This document shows, piece after piece, positions 32,787-42,600 of a stretch of DNA of 64,000 nt (position 1 is its first letter; the number at the start of each line of letters is the position of its first letter). Source of the stretch: an uncultured Collinsella sp. (lineage in GTDB: Bacteria; Actinomycetota; Coriobacteriia; Coriobacteriales; Coriobacteriaceae); assembly GCA_900541885.1 (NCBI GenBank), contig UQKW01000005.1, positions 1-64,000 on the forward strand, in the 5' to 3' direction. The notes below the pieces were generated by a model that was not told the DNA's origin, ran no database searches, and saw nothing but the letters and a program-made list of their open reading frames with translations. A program made the position numbers and the translations under genes.

Positions 32787-34964
32787 ATGTCCGAGCTGTG
32801 CTCCGTGCCGCGCGTCTCGGAGCGCTTTGCCCAGAGCAATGCGCTCGACGAGGATATCGCGCGACTCAAATATGTTTCGGGTAAACGCGAGGAGGCCCTT
32901 CGCCGTCTGGGAATTCGGACGGTGGGGGACCTCCTTCTCCATATCCCTCATCGATACCTCGACTTTACGCGCTCCTGGTCCATCGAGATGGCTCCCATCG
33001 GTACCGTATGCACCATCATCGCCACGGTCGATCGTATCGTCCAAAAGCAGCCGCGTCCGCGCATGCAGGTTACCGAGGTCTCACTCGTTGACGAGACGGG
33101 CGTGCTGCAGGTCGCCTTTTTCCGCCAGCCCTGGATTGCCCAGCAGCTTAAGCAGGGCGACCGCCTGGCCGTGATGGGCAAGGTCGAGTTTGCCTACGGT
33201 TTTAAGCAGATGGCCTCGCCGCACTTTGAAAAGCTCGAGGAAGGGCGTGCCGCAGGCACCATCCTGCCGGTCCATTACGTGAGTGATGGCGTGAGCCAGG
33301 CGTGGATGCGCCGCATCGTAAGCGGCGCGCTCGAGGTCGTCGGCAATCCCTTTGATCCCATTCCGGCACGCTTACGCGTTAAGCGTCGCCTGATGAGCAA
33401 TGCTCGTGCGCTTCGAGCGATCCACTTTCCTTCGAGCATGGCAGAGCGCGACATCGCGCGCGCACGGCTTGCCTACGAGGAGTGCCTCTACCTGCAGCTG
33501 GCGCTGCGCCTGCGCAATGACGGCGGCCTGGTCGATGTGGTGCCCTATGCCCACACCGCGGGCGAGCACCTGGCCGCGCTCAAGCAGGCCCTGCCGTTTT
33601 CGCTGAGCGACGAGCAGGAGGCCGCGTTCCAGGATATCCTGCGCGATATGTGCGATGGTGGGCGCGTGATGAACCGCCTGCTGCTGGGCGATGTCGGTAC
33701 CGGTAAGACCGCCGTTGCCGCCTGCGCGCTAGCTGTGGCTGCCGATAGCGGCACGCAGGCCTGCGTTATGGCGCCCACGGGCGTGCTGGCGCGCCAATAT
33801 GCCGATAAGACCGGCCCTCTGCTCTCGCAGGCCGGCATGTCCTGGGCGCTTCTGACGGGTGCCACGCCGGCAGCAGAGCGCGAGCGCATCCATGCACAGC
33901 TGGAATCGGGCGAGCTCGACGTCCTCTTTGGCACCCACGCGGTGCTTTCGGATAACGTTGCGTTCAAGCATCTGTCGCTCGTGGTCATCGATGAACAGCA
34001 CCGGTTTGGCGTCGGCCAACGCAACGCCCTGCGCGCGAAGGGCCCCGGTGCCGATCTGCTCGTTATGACGGCAACGCCCATCCCGCGTACGCTGGCGCTT
34101 TCGGTCTACGGCGATCTGGACACGAGCATCATCCGCCATCGGCCCGTCCCTGGCGCTGGCGTGACGACAAGCGTACTCACCGAGTCGAGCCGTGACCTCG
34201 CCTATGGAGCCATCCGCGAGGCGCATGAAAAGGGTCAGCAGGCCTACGTGATTTGCCCGCTCGTGGAGCCGAGTGATTCGGCCGATGAGCTGGAGGACGT
34301 GCCCGGTATTGCCCGCGACGACGAGGGCCGCGTGACGGTCCCCGTGCCGCTGCACGATACGGCAACCGAGCTCGACCGCCTGCGCCTGGCGTTGCCGGGG
34401 CTTGCCATCGAACGCCTTCACGGCCGCATGTCGGCGGGGGAGAAGGATCGGGTCATCGATGCCTTCAAGCGTGGCGAGATTGACGTGCTCGTCTCGACTA
34501 CGGTGGTCGAGGTGGGCGTTGACGTGCCTAACGCCACCGTCATGGTCATCGAGAATGGGGAGCGCTTTGGTTTGGCTGCCCTGCACCAGCTGCGCGGTCG
34601 CGTGGGCCGTGGCAGCGTGTCGGGCATGTGCCTGGTCATGACGCATTCTAAGGGCAACGGCGGCGCTTCGGCAGCGCAAGATCGTCTCCAGTCGCTCGAA
34701 AAGACCTCGGACGGCTTTACGCTCGCCCAGATGGACCTGCGCCTGCGCCATGAAGGCGAGATCCTGGGTTATCGCCAGCATGGTGGTGTGACCCTGCGCT
34801 TTGTCGACCTGGATGCCGACGAGGAGCTGATCGAGTGGGCCCATTTGGACGCGGTCGAGCTCTTGCGGTATGCTTGCACCCTTGACTCCGTGGCGACGCG
34901 CCCCCTGCGCGATGCGGTCGCCATGCGATATCGACACATTTTTAAGGAGGTCAGCGGAGGATGA
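32787..34964 (+). CDS. recG: ATP-dependent DNA helicase RecG
   Basis: A 725-residue branch-migration helicase that remodels stalled forks. An N-terminal wedge/OB domain is followed by Walker A LLGDVGTGKTAVA, the DEQH box (VIDEQHRFGVGQ), TATPIPRTLAL, and the C-terminal motif VI QLRGRVGRG. Length is slightly above the common 690. The stop overlaps the rsmD ATG (ATGA). Confidence 0.96.
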   Translation: MSELCSVPRVSERFAQSNALDEDIARLKYVSGKREEALRRLGIRTVGDLLLHIPHRYLDFTRSWSIEMAPIGTVCTIIATVDRIVQKQPRPRMQVTEVSLVDETGVLQVAFFRQPWIAQQLKQGDRLAVMGKVEFAYGFKQMASPHFEKLEEGRAAGTILPVHYVSDGVSQAWMRRIVSGALEVVGNPFDPIPARLRVKRRLMSNARALRAIHFPSSMAERDIARARLAYEECLYLQLALRLRNDGGLVDVVPYAHTAGEHLAALKQALPFSLSDEQEAAFQDILRDMCDGGRVMNRLLLGDVGTGKTAVAACALAVAADSGTQACVMAPTGVLARQYADKTGPLLSQAGMSWALLTGATPAAERERIHAQLESGELDVLFGTHAVLSDNVAFKHLSLVVIDEQHRFGVGQRNALRAKGPGADLLVMTATPIPRTLALSVYGDLDTSIIRHRPVPGAGVTTSVLTESSRDLAYGAIREAHEKGQQAYVICPLVEPSDSADELEDVPGIARDDEGRVTVPVPLHDTATELDRLRLALPGLAIERLHGRMSAGEKDRVIDAFKRGEIDVLVSTTVVEVGVDVPNATVMVIENGERFGLAALHQLRGRVGRGSVSGMCLVMTHSKGNGGASAAQDRLQSLEKTSDGFTLAQMDLRLRHEGEILGYRQHGGVTLRFVDLDADEELIEWAHLDAVELLRYACTLDSVATRPLRDAVAMRYRHIFKEVSGG

Positions 34965-35617
34965 GAATCATCGGCGGCGAATGGCGCGGTCGTAAGATCG
35001 AGGAGCCCCGTGGTCGCGATGTCACCCGCCCCACGACTGATCGCGTGCGCGAGGCGTGCGCATCTATGGTCATGTCGGCATTCGACTTCGATCTGGACGA
35101 GGTCCGTGTGCTGGACGCCTTTGGCGGCTCCGGTGCCTTAGGGTTAGAGATGCTCTCTCGTGGGGCTCGCTTGCTCACGACGTTTGAGATCGATCGCAAC
35201 GCCGCGCGGCTCATTACCAAGAATATCGAGTCGCTCTGCCGTGACCGTGCGCGTTGGCGCGTGGTCACGGGCGACATGCTGGCGAGTGCCTCGCGCGGTC
35301 GTGTACCGGGCGCCCCCTTTGATCTGGTCCTGCTTGACCCGCCCTATGCTTTTGGTGCCGAGCCGGTCGAGGAACTGCTGCAGAACCTGGCTCAGCAGGG
35401 TCTGCTTGCACCTGGCGCTTTTGCCCTGTTTGAGCATGCCGCCGCCGATGCGGGCGCGCATCCGGTAGGCTTTGAGACTGTACGTAAGAAGCGCTACGGC
35501 ATTACCTCGGTCGACCTGCTTCGTTGGGTCGGCGATGACGACGGTGGGGGCGACAGCGCCGGCGCAGATGCCGACAACAACGATGCCACGACGTTTCAGG
35601 AGGACGCCCATGAATGA
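34961..35617 (+). CDS. rsmD: 16S rRNA (guanine966-N2)-methyltransferase RsmD
   Basis: A 218-residue SAM-dependent methyltransferase. MRIIGGEWRGRKI at the N-terminus, the SAM site LDAFGGSGALGLEMLSRGA and the catalytic DPPYAF motif identify the family. There is an acidic/Gly C-terminal extension. The overlap with recG and the eight-base overlap with coaD show coupling; rsmD-coaD is a conserved pair. Confidence 0.95.
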   Translation: MRIIGGEWRGRKIEEPRGRDVTRPTTDRVREACASMVMSAFDFDLDEVRVLDAFGGSGALGLEMLSRGARLLTTFEIDRNAARLITKNIESLCRDRARWRVVTGDMLASASRGRVPGAPFDLVLLDPPYAFGAEPVEELLQNLAQQGLLAPGAFALFEHAAADAGAHPVGFETVRKKRYGITSVDLLRWVGDDDGGGDSAGADADNNDATTFQEDAHE

Positions 35618-36107
35618 CACCATCAACCGCGTGATCGTCCCGGGCACCTTCGATCCCATCACGTTTGGCCATATCGATGTGATTCGCCGCGCCCGCCGCA
35701 TCTTTCCCAGCGTGATCGTCGCTGTTGCCGAGTCGCAGGGTAAAAACGGCGTGGGCACCACGTTTATGCTCGATGAGCGCGTGGCGCTGGCCCGCGAGGC
35801 GCTCGGTGATATCGACGGCGTCGAGGTCCTGCCCTTTACCGGCCTCTTGGTCGACTTCGCTCGCGAGCAGGGGGCGGGGGCCGTGGTCAAGGGCCTGCGC
35901 GCCATGACCGACTTTGAATATGAGCTGCAGCAGGCCGACCTTAACTATCGCCTGGATAGCGAGCTGGAGTCCATCTTTGTCATGAGTGCGCCGCAGTACG
36001 GCTATATCTCGAGCTCGGTTGTTCGCCAGATCGCCTCGCTCGGCAGCGATGTATCGACGTTTGTCCCGTCCAACGTGGTCGAAGCGCTCAAACATCGCTT
36101 TTCGTGA
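35610..36107 (+). CDS. coaD: Phosphopantetheine adenylyltransferase
   Basis: A 165-residue enzyme making dephospho-CoA from 4'-phosphopantetheine and ATP. GTFDPITFGHIDVI (the TxGH nucleotidyltransferase motif) and YGYISSSVVRQIA are diagnostic. The ATG at 35610 follows AGGAGGACGCCC and overlaps rsmD. The frame is open upstream, but that lies in rsmD. Confidence 0.96.
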   Translation: MNDTINRVIVPGTFDPITFGHIDVIRRARRIFPSVIVAVAESQGKNGVGTTFMLDERVALAREALGDIDGVEVLPFTGLLVDFAREQGAGAVVKGLRAMTDFEYELQQADLNYRLDSELESIFVMSAPQYGYISSSVVRQIASLGSDVSTFVPSNVVEALKHRFS

Positions 36108-36175
36108 CGTTTCTTATTGCCTGGTGGCATGTGGTAAACTAGCACGATGATATGTTACCTATGAAAGGAGACCGG

Positions 36176-36673
36176 ATGCCGGGCGAGAATTTTCCTGGCG
36201 ATAGGATCGTCAGCTTGGTCGATGAGCTCGAAGGGCTGATCGAGGAAGCCAAGCCGCCTTTCGGCAAGAACGCTCAGTTCAAGGTCATCGACGCCGACGT
36301 GTTCTTCAACATCCTCGACGAGATCCGCATGAGCTATCCCGAGGAGTGGCAGAAGTCCCGCCGTATCCTTAAGGAGCGCGAGGAGCTTATGGCTTCCGCC
36401 GCCGCTCAGGCCGATTCCATCATCGCTGACGCTCAGCAGCAGGCCCTCACCATTGCCGGTGAGCAGGAGATCGTCCGCCTTGCGCAGCAGCAGGCCGACG
36501 ACATCCGCGATCGTGCCCAGCAGTACGAGCGCGAGACGCGTTATGCTGCCGAGGACTACGCAGAGCAGGTCTTTACGCACCTGGAGGAGAACCTCAAGAG
36601 CCTGACCGGCACCGTTACCCGTTGCCGTCAGCAGCTCAACGAGGGTGCCGCCCAACAGAATGGTCAGTGGTAA
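36176..36673 (+). CDS. SepIVA/DivIVA-like coiled-coil protein
   Basis: A 165-residue soluble helical protein. The opening segment RIVSLVDELEGLIEEAK and a short hydrophobic stretch VIDADVFFNILDEI are followed by heptad-rich coiled coil (about 60-150; AAAQADSIIADAQQQA). The layout and position (coaD - this - DUF177 - rpmF) match Mycobacterium SepIVA (Rv2927c), a DivIVA-type septum and cell-elongation factor; this is inference from architecture and synteny. The ATG at 36176 follows AAAGGAGACCGG. Its TAA shares one base with the next ATG. Confidence 0.7.
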   Translation: MPGENFPGDRIVSLVDELEGLIEEAKPPFGKNAQFKVIDADVFFNILDEIRMSYPEEWQKSRRILKEREELMASAAAQADSIIADAQQQALTIAGEQEIVRLAQQQADDIRDRAQQYERETRYAAEDYAEQVFTHLEENLKSLTGTVTRCRQQLNEGAAQQNGQW

Positions 36674-37227
36674 TGGCTGAGTTCCCGAGCGTTACCGTCG
36701 ATCTTTCCGAGCAGCTCGAGTTTCCTGGAGATTCGTATCCGCTGACCGGTAAGGTCGATGTCGCCACCTACACGGTGGGCGAGAAGGAGTACCAGCTTCA
36801 GGACGGCATCGACTACGACGTTGTCTTTACCAATGCCGGTACCGGTGTCTTGCTCACGGGCATGGTCCGCGCGCACGCCACCGGCGAGTGCGACCGTTGC
36901 CTGGAACCTGCCTCGTTTGATATCGCCGGCGAGATCGAGGAGTTCTACCTCTTTGAGGAGCCCGAGGATCCCGAGGCCTACGAAGACGGCTACGAGCTCC
37001 TGGGCGAGGATCGCATCGTCGATCTGGGAGAGCCCATCAACGACGCGGTCGTCATGGACACGCCGTTCGTTGTCCTGTGCAAGCCCGATTGCCGCGGCCT
37101 TTGCCCCACTTGCGGTTGCAATCTCAACGTCGAGCAATGCGATTGCGCCGCCCAGGCAGAGGCAGAATGGGCCGCTGCCACGGAAAATCCATTTGCAGCA
37201 TTGAAGAATCTCAAGCTTGATGAGTAA
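36673..37227 (+). CDS. DUF177 (YceD) protein with zinc motif
   Basis: A 184-residue protein of the YceD/DUF177 family linked to 23S rRNA processing and rpmF. CDRCLEP and the C-terminal CKPDCRGLCPTCGCNL carry two CxxC-type zinc pairs. The ATG overlaps the previous stop (TAATG). It lies 64 bases before rpmF, its usual partner. Confidence 0.9.
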   Translation: MAEFPSVTVDLSEQLEFPGDSYPLTGKVDVATYTVGEKEYQLQDGIDYDVVFTNAGTGVLLTGMVRAHATGECDRCLEPASFDIAGEIEEFYLFEEPEDPEAYEDGYELLGEDRIVDLGEPINDAVVMDTPFVVLCKPDCRGLCPTCGCNLNVEQCDCAAQAEAEWAAATENPFAALKNLKLDE

Positions 37228-37291
37228 AACTGTGGTAGTATCGCTACTTGCGCGTAATCGCCACACTGGATAGTTCATAAGGAAGGTCACT

Positions 37292-37471
37292 ATGCCCGTA
37301 CCTAAACAAAAGCAGGGTCGTATCCGCACTCACACCCGTCGTTCCGCCAACATGAAGATCTCGGCTGCGGCTCAGTCCACGTGCCCCCGTTGCGGCGCTG
37401 TTAAGCTTCCGCACCACGTGTGCCCCAGCTGCGGTTTCTACAAGGACCGCGAGGTTATCGTTACCGAGTAA
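37292..37471 (+). CDS. rpmF: 50S ribosomal protein L32
   Basis: A 59-residue basic ribosomal protein: MPVPKQKQGRIRTHTRRSAN at the start and the zinc pairs CPRC and CPSCGFY. AAGGAAGG lies upstream of the ATG. The pairing with DUF177 upstream and plsX downstream is standard. Confidence 0.96.
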   Translation: MPVPKQKQGRIRTHTRRSANMKISAAAQSTCPRCGAVKLPHHVCPSCGFYKDREVIVTE

Positions 37472-37511
37472 CGGTATACTCTGGATGCGATGCCGTTCCA
37501 AATGGAACCAC

Positions 37512-37541
37512 AATGGCCGGCTCAATGAGTCGGCCATTTTT
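37512..37541 (+). terminator. Terminator-like hairpin between rpmF and plsX
   Basis: AATGGCCG (37512-37519) pairs with CGGCCATT (37531-37538), and the tail is TTTT(T). It sits just before the plsX ribosome-binding site, so it may partly separate rpmF from the lipid genes or act as an attenuator. Confidence 0.65.
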
Positions 37542-37558
37542 GTATAAGGAGCATGTAT

Positions 37559-38578
37559 ATGAGTAACGTTCGCGTTTGTGTAGACGTTGTGGGCGGAGAC
37601 GAGAAACCTCAGGTTGTTCTCGATGGTATCGAAGCTGCGCTTGCCGCCGATCCCGATATCGAGGTCTTGGCAGCTGGTCCCGCCGAAATCGTCAATCCCT
37701 TTGCAGCTTCCCATGCACGTGTTGAGGCCCTTGAGGCGCCTGACGTTATCGCCATGGATGACGATCCCATTCGCGCCGTGATGACCAAGCGTAAGTCGTC
37801 GATCGTGCTTTCTTGCCGCGCCATTAAGAAGGGCAACGCGGATGCGTTCTTCTCCGCCGGCTCCACCGGTGCCATGACCGCCGCCGCCACCGCCTATGTG
37901 ACGCCGTTTAGGTATCAGGCCGAAGGCAAGAAGCAGCCGGTGCGCCCCTGTCTGACCAATGCGCTGCCCAATCGCGCCGGCGGTCTGACGGTGCTGTGCG
38001 ACATGGGTGCCAACCCCGATGTGGAGGTCGATGACATGGTGCGTTTTGCCCAGATGGGTAGCGCCTATGCCCGCGTCGTCCTGGGCATCGAGCATCCTCG
38101 CGTGGGCCTGCTTGCCAATGGCACCGAGGATGAGAAGGGCTCCAACTTTACCAAGGCCTGTTTCCCTGCTATGAAGGCCGCCGTTCCCGGCTTTGTTGGT
38201 AACTGCGAGGGCACCGACCTCACCTCAGGTAACTTCGATGTCGTCGTTGCCGATGGCATGTCGGGTAATATCGCTCTCAAAGCTACCGAGGGCGCTGCCA
38301 AGTTTTTGCTGCAGGAGCTCAAGGGCGCCTTTATGGCCTCGCTCGGCACCAAGATCGCCGCGCTGCTCATCAAAAAGCAGATGCGCGAGATTAAGGCCAA
38401 GCTCTCTGGCGACGCCAAGGGCGGCGCGATTCTTCTGGGCCTGCGCGGTGTGGTCCTGATCGGCCATGGCGCCACCTCGGTCGAGGCTGTCAAAAACGGT
38501 ACGCTCGCGGCGGCCGAAGCCGTGCGCGCCGGGCTGGTCGAGAATGTCGCCAACTCTATGGACAGTATCGTTTTGTAA
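37559..38578 (+). CDS. plsX: Acyl-ACP:phosphate acyltransferase PlsX
   Basis: A 339-residue enzyme producing acyl-phosphate for phospholipid synthesis (PlsX/PlsY route). RVCVDVVGGDEKPQVVL at the N-terminus, FFSAGSTGAMTAAA and LRGVVLIGHGA near the C-terminus are family signatures. The ATG at 37559 is eight bases from AAGGA; the ATG at 37553 is too close to it. acpP follows. Confidence 0.95.
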   Translation: MSNVRVCVDVVGGDEKPQVVLDGIEAALAADPDIEVLAAGPAEIVNPFAASHARVEALEAPDVIAMDDDPIRAVMTKRKSSIVLSCRAIKKGNADAFFSAGSTGAMTAAATAYVTPFRYQAEGKKQPVRPCLTNALPNRAGGLTVLCDMGANPDVEVDDMVRFAQMGSAYARVVLGIEHPRVGLLANGTEDEKGSNFTKACFPAMKAAVPGFVGNCEGTDLTSGNFDVVVADGMSGNIALKATEGAAKFLLQELKGAFMASLGTKIAALLIKKQMREIKAKLSGDAKGGAILLGLRGVVLIGHGATSVEAVKNGTLAAAEAVRAGLVENVANSMDSIVL

Positions 38579-38644
38579 GAGCGAGTTAGAGCGCTGTTAT
38601 GTGCTTCGCGGCGCACGTCGTGGGGTAGAATCAGAACCGTGTCT

Positions 38645-38666
38645 TGGTACCGCCCGGGCGGTACCA
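38645..38666 (+). promoter_or_regulatory. Perfect 22-base palindrome upstream of acpP
   Basis: TGGTACCGCCC is followed by its exact reverse complement, then ATTCTTTTGG. As RNA it makes a 9-bp stem with a four-base loop and a T-rich tail, so it can be a plsX terminator. As DNA it could be an operator for lipid-gene control. The position, 36 bases before the acpP ATG, allows both. Confidence 0.55.
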
Positions 38667-38702
38667 TTCTTTTGGTATTCATGTACTATGAGAGGAAGCG
38701 CT

Positions 38703-38945
38703 ATGGACCGCTCCGAAATCTTCGACAAGATCGCCGAGGTCGCTGCTGACGTTCTGGGCGTCGATGTTGCCGAAATTAGCGAGGAGACCACCTTTGACGA
38801 CCTCGATGCCAACTCGCTCGAGCGCCTGCAGCTGGTTACGGCTATCGAGGACGAGTTCAACCTCGAGATCGATGACGAGACCCTGCTCTCGCTCAACTCT
38901 GTCGCCGACGCCGTCGACGCTATCGAAGCTGCCAAGGAGGCCTAA
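38703..38945 (+). CDS. acpP: Acyl carrier protein
   Basis: An 80-residue acidic carrier for fatty-acid synthesis. The phosphopantetheine serine is Ser38 in DANSLERLQLV; the usual DSL motif is NSL here, a mild variant. Helix II and the C-terminal EIDDETLLSLNSV are typical. AGAGGAAGC precedes the ATG. rnc starts three bases after the stop. Confidence 0.93.
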   Translation: MDRSEIFDKIAEVAADVLGVDVAEISEETTFDDLDANSLERLQLVTAIEDEFNLEIDDETLLSLNSVADAVDAIEAAKEA

Positions 38946-38948
38946 GTC

Positions 38949-39674
38949 TTGGCTTTATCCGAACGACTTACGCGCGCCCAGGAAATCCTGGGCCACGAGT
39001 TCAACAATAAGGTGCTGCTGCGCGCGGCCCTTACGCATCCCTCGGCAGTCGAGGGCCAGCCGGTTTCTGCCAGCTATGAGCGCCTTGAGTTCTTGGGCGA
39101 TTCCATTTTGGGCGCTGTGGTCGCACGCTCCCTGTTTGAGTCCTATCCCGAGTTTGACGAGGGCAAGCTCACTCGCTTGAAGGTGTCGCTCGTCTCGGGC
39201 GCCACGCTATCCGAGGTTTCTCACGAGTTGGGCATCGACGACATCATTATCTTTGGTGCCTCCGAGACCGGTACCGGTGCGCGCGGCCTGCATTCGGCCC
39301 TCGAGAACGTCTATGAGTCGCTCGTGGGCGCGCTGTACCTGGATGCCGGCTGGGACGTTGCGGCGGAGTTCATTCACCGTACGCTTAAGCCGCATTTGGC
39401 TTCCGAGCGTGCCGAGCATCCTGCGAACCCCAAGTCGTTTTTGCAGGAGTGCGTGCAAGCCGACGGTCACGAGCCCCCGGCGTACAAGCTCGTTGGCTCC
39501 GAGGGCCCGGCGCATGCGCCCACCTTTACCGCTGTGGTTTTGATCGATGGTATTCGCCAGGGTCGCGGCTCCGGCTCCTCAAAGAAGGAAGCCGAGGGAG
39601 CTGCCGCGCTTGAAGCGCTCGACCGCATGGGTTACACCACCAACGGCGTGATTCTGAACAAGAAGCACGTGTAA
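38949..39674 (+). CDS. rnc: Ribonuclease III
   Basis: A 241-residue double-stranded-RNA endonuclease. The catalytic signature YERLEFLGDSILGAVVA is followed by the second acidic cluster ENVYESLVGALYLDAGW and a C-terminal dsRNA-binding domain with GSGSSKKEAEGAAALEAL. The TTG start at 38949 directly follows acpP; no ATG is available near the conserved N-terminus. It could also process the long hairpins seen elsewhere in this window. Confidence 0.96.
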   Translation: MALSERLTRAQEILGHEFNNKVLLRAALTHPSAVEGQPVSASYERLEFLGDSILGAVVARSLFESYPEFDEGKLTRLKVSLVSGATLSEVSHELGIDDIIIFGASETGTGARGLHSALENVYESLVGALYLDAGWDVAAEFIHRTLKPHLASERAEHPANPKSFLQECVQADGHEPPAYKLVGSEGPAHAPTFTAVVLIDGIRQGRGSGSSKKEAEGAAALEALDRMGYTTNGVILNKKHV

Positions 39675-39684
39675 GCGAGGAACC

Positions 39685-42600
39685 GTGTATCTCAAGTCCC
39701 TTACGCTCAAGGGGTTCAAGTCGTTTGCCGACCGCGCCCATATGACGTTTGAGCCGGGCCTGACCGTCATCGTCGGTCCAAACGGCTCGGGAAAATCGAA
39801 CATCTCTGACTCGATTCTGTGGGTCCTGGGCGAGCAGAGCGCCAAGCAGCTGCGCGGCCAGGCCATGGAGGATGTCATCTTCTCGGGCTCGTCGGCGCGC
39901 AAGCCGGTGGGTGTCGCCGAGGTCACGCTGGTGCTCGATAACTCGGACCATATGTTGCCCGTCGACTTTGACGAGGTCGCCATCACCCGTCGCATGTATC
40001 GCTCGGGCGAAAGCGAGTACCTCATCAACTCGAGTCCGTGCCGCCTGATGGACATTCAGGACATCCTGCACGATTCGGGCCTGGGCAAGGATACGCATTC
40101 CATCATCAGCCAGGGCAAGCTCGACGCCATTTTGCAGAGCCGCCCCGAGGAGCGTCGCGCCCTCATCGAGGAGGCCGCCGGCATTTCCAAGCACAAGCGC
40201 CGCAAGGAGCGAGCGCTCAAAAAGATTAAGTCGATGGACGAGCACCTGATGCGTGCCCGCGACATCAATAAGGAAATCGCCCGTCAGCTGCGACCGCTGG
40301 AGCGTCAGGTCGATCGCGCGCGCAAGTACAAAGAGCTGTCCTCGCGCGCGAACGAGCTTACGCAGATGCTGGCTGTCGATGAGCTTCGTTCGCTGCAGTC
40401 GCAGTGGAACGACCTGGAGAGCCGCTCCAAGGAAGGTGCTGCCGAGCTGGAGCTTGCGCAGTACCGCATGAGCGAAAAGGAGCGCGAGCTCGAGAAGCTC
40501 CAGGTTATGCTTGAGGAAAAGGGCCTGTTTGTGGGCGACTTGGGCGAGCAGCGCCGCCATATGCAAGATGTGGTCGGCCGTATTAACTCCGACATGCGCC
40601 TGCTCGAGGAAAAGGGTCACAACATGGTGTCGCGCCTGTCTGACATGCGCGGGCAGATTTCGAGCTCCGAGCATCAGCGTCGTCGCTTGGTCGAGGAGCT
40701 CGAGGACGCGCGTGCGCAGCTTGAGGAAGTGACCGGCGCGCACATGCAGGCCCAGGAGGACGTTGACGCCGCTGGTCCTGCCGCCGCAGAGCTCCACGAG
40801 CGGCGCGTGGCGCTCGACAATCAGATTTCGCAGCTTACGCGTGAGCAACGCGATGTGCAGCGCGTGGCCGACAACGCCGCGCTCGAGCTCGCCAAGGTGA
40901 AGGACTCGCTGAGCAATGCCGAGGTCGAGGACAACATGTATGCCTCGCGCCTGGAGCAGATCGACGAGCAGCTCGAGGAGGTCATGGCTTCGCTCGAGAG
41001 CCGTCGCGACCGCGCCGAGGAGCTTGAGGGCGCTCTTGAGGAAGCGCGCCAGGCTCAGGTCGATGCGCGTGAGGCCACCGAGACGGCACGCGCGGCCCTG
41101 AAGGACCTGCGTGCCCGTGAGAGCGAGGCACGCAACAAGTTATCCGAGGTGCGCTCGGAGCTTGCCAGCCAAAAGAAACTCGATGCCCGCATGGCCGACA
41201 GCTCGCCGCTCGTGAGCCGTCTGGTGGGTGCGCTGGGCGACGATGTCTTGGGTCGTCTGGGCGACGTGCTGGAGGCCCCGCGCGAGCTTGAGGGCCTGGT
41301 TGAGCAATTGCTCGCCGGCGATATCGATGCGCTGCTGTTTGATGACGCCGCCACGCTTGAGCGTGCCGGTCGTGCGGCTCTGGACCAAAAGAAGGCCTCG
41401 GGCGAGGCACTGCTGGTGGCGCGCGGCGTGAGCGGCTCTACCGCCGCTGAGGGCGCCTCCGGTACCCGTCTGGTTGATCGTCTGTCCGTGCGCGCAGGCT
41501 ACGGTCCCGTCGTCGAGGCGCTGCTCGGCGGCTATTACGTCGTTGACGATCTTGCTGCCGCGCTGTCGGCGCCGGTCGTTGAAGGCGTGACTTACGTGAC
41601 CTCCGATGGCGCCCGCGTCGCCTGCGGCGGCCTGGTGCGCGTGGGGCTTGATGCCGGCGAGGCTTTGGGTGCCTTGGAGCGCAAGCGCCGCATCCGTGAG
41701 CTCGAGGGCCTGGAACCCGATCTGGCTGCCATCTTTGAGCATGCTTCGGACCAAGTCGTCGAGGCCAACGTTGCCGTCGAGGAGGCCCGTGCCGCCGAGG
41801 GCGATGCCGCCGGTGAGATCGCCCGTCTTGAGGGCGAGCGCCGCTCGCTGCTCTCCGAGATCGGCCGCTTGGAGCAAAGCGCCAACAATGCCGAGGTCGA
41901 GCGCGTGCGCATCTCCAAGCGCCGCGAGCAGGCTGCCGAGGCCGTTCGTGCCGCGCGCCCGCGCGTTGACGAGCTCACCCGTTCGCGTGACGAGGCGCGT
42001 GCACAGGCAAGCGACCTGGGTCTCCAGATTGCCGAGGCCAACGATGAGCTCGATCGCGTTCGCCGTGACGATTCCGAGGCCGCCGGTAAGCTCGCCGATG
42101 CCAAGGTGCGCCTGGCCCAGACGAGCGAGCGCCTGCGTTCGCTGAAGGGCCGCGTGCCCGACCTTGAGCATCGTCTTGAGGGCATCGACCGTCGTATCCG
42201 CGGAACACGCCAGGCTTCGCGCTCGCTCGAGCTGCTGCGCCTGCGCGTCGACCCTATGCACGAACGCTATTCTGCCCTGTTGGAACGCGCGTCGGATTGG
42301 GCAGCGCGCCTGCGTGACCAGGCCTCTCTGGAGGAGGCGGACTCCGCTTCGCTCAAGAAGACCATCGAGGATGCCAAAGCAGAGGTTGCCCGCGCTAAGG
42401 AGCGAGTCGATACCGCCTTCGCCACGCAAAACGAGTTCAAGGTCGCGCGTGGCAAGCTCGAGGTACAGGTCGAGGCTGCGATCAAGGCCATCACTGCCGA
42501 TGGCACCACGGTGCTCGAGGAGGCGCTCATGCTTCCCGCACCCACCGATCGTGACGCTGCCGAGCGCGAGCTCAACCAGCTCGTGCGCCAGATCAACAAC

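Noticed and set aside
38645..38666. FapR operator upstream of acpP
   Set aside because: The palindrome does not match the TTAGTACCTAGTCTAA-type FapR consensus beyond a GTAC core, and no fapR gene is in the window; left as an undefined operator or terminator.
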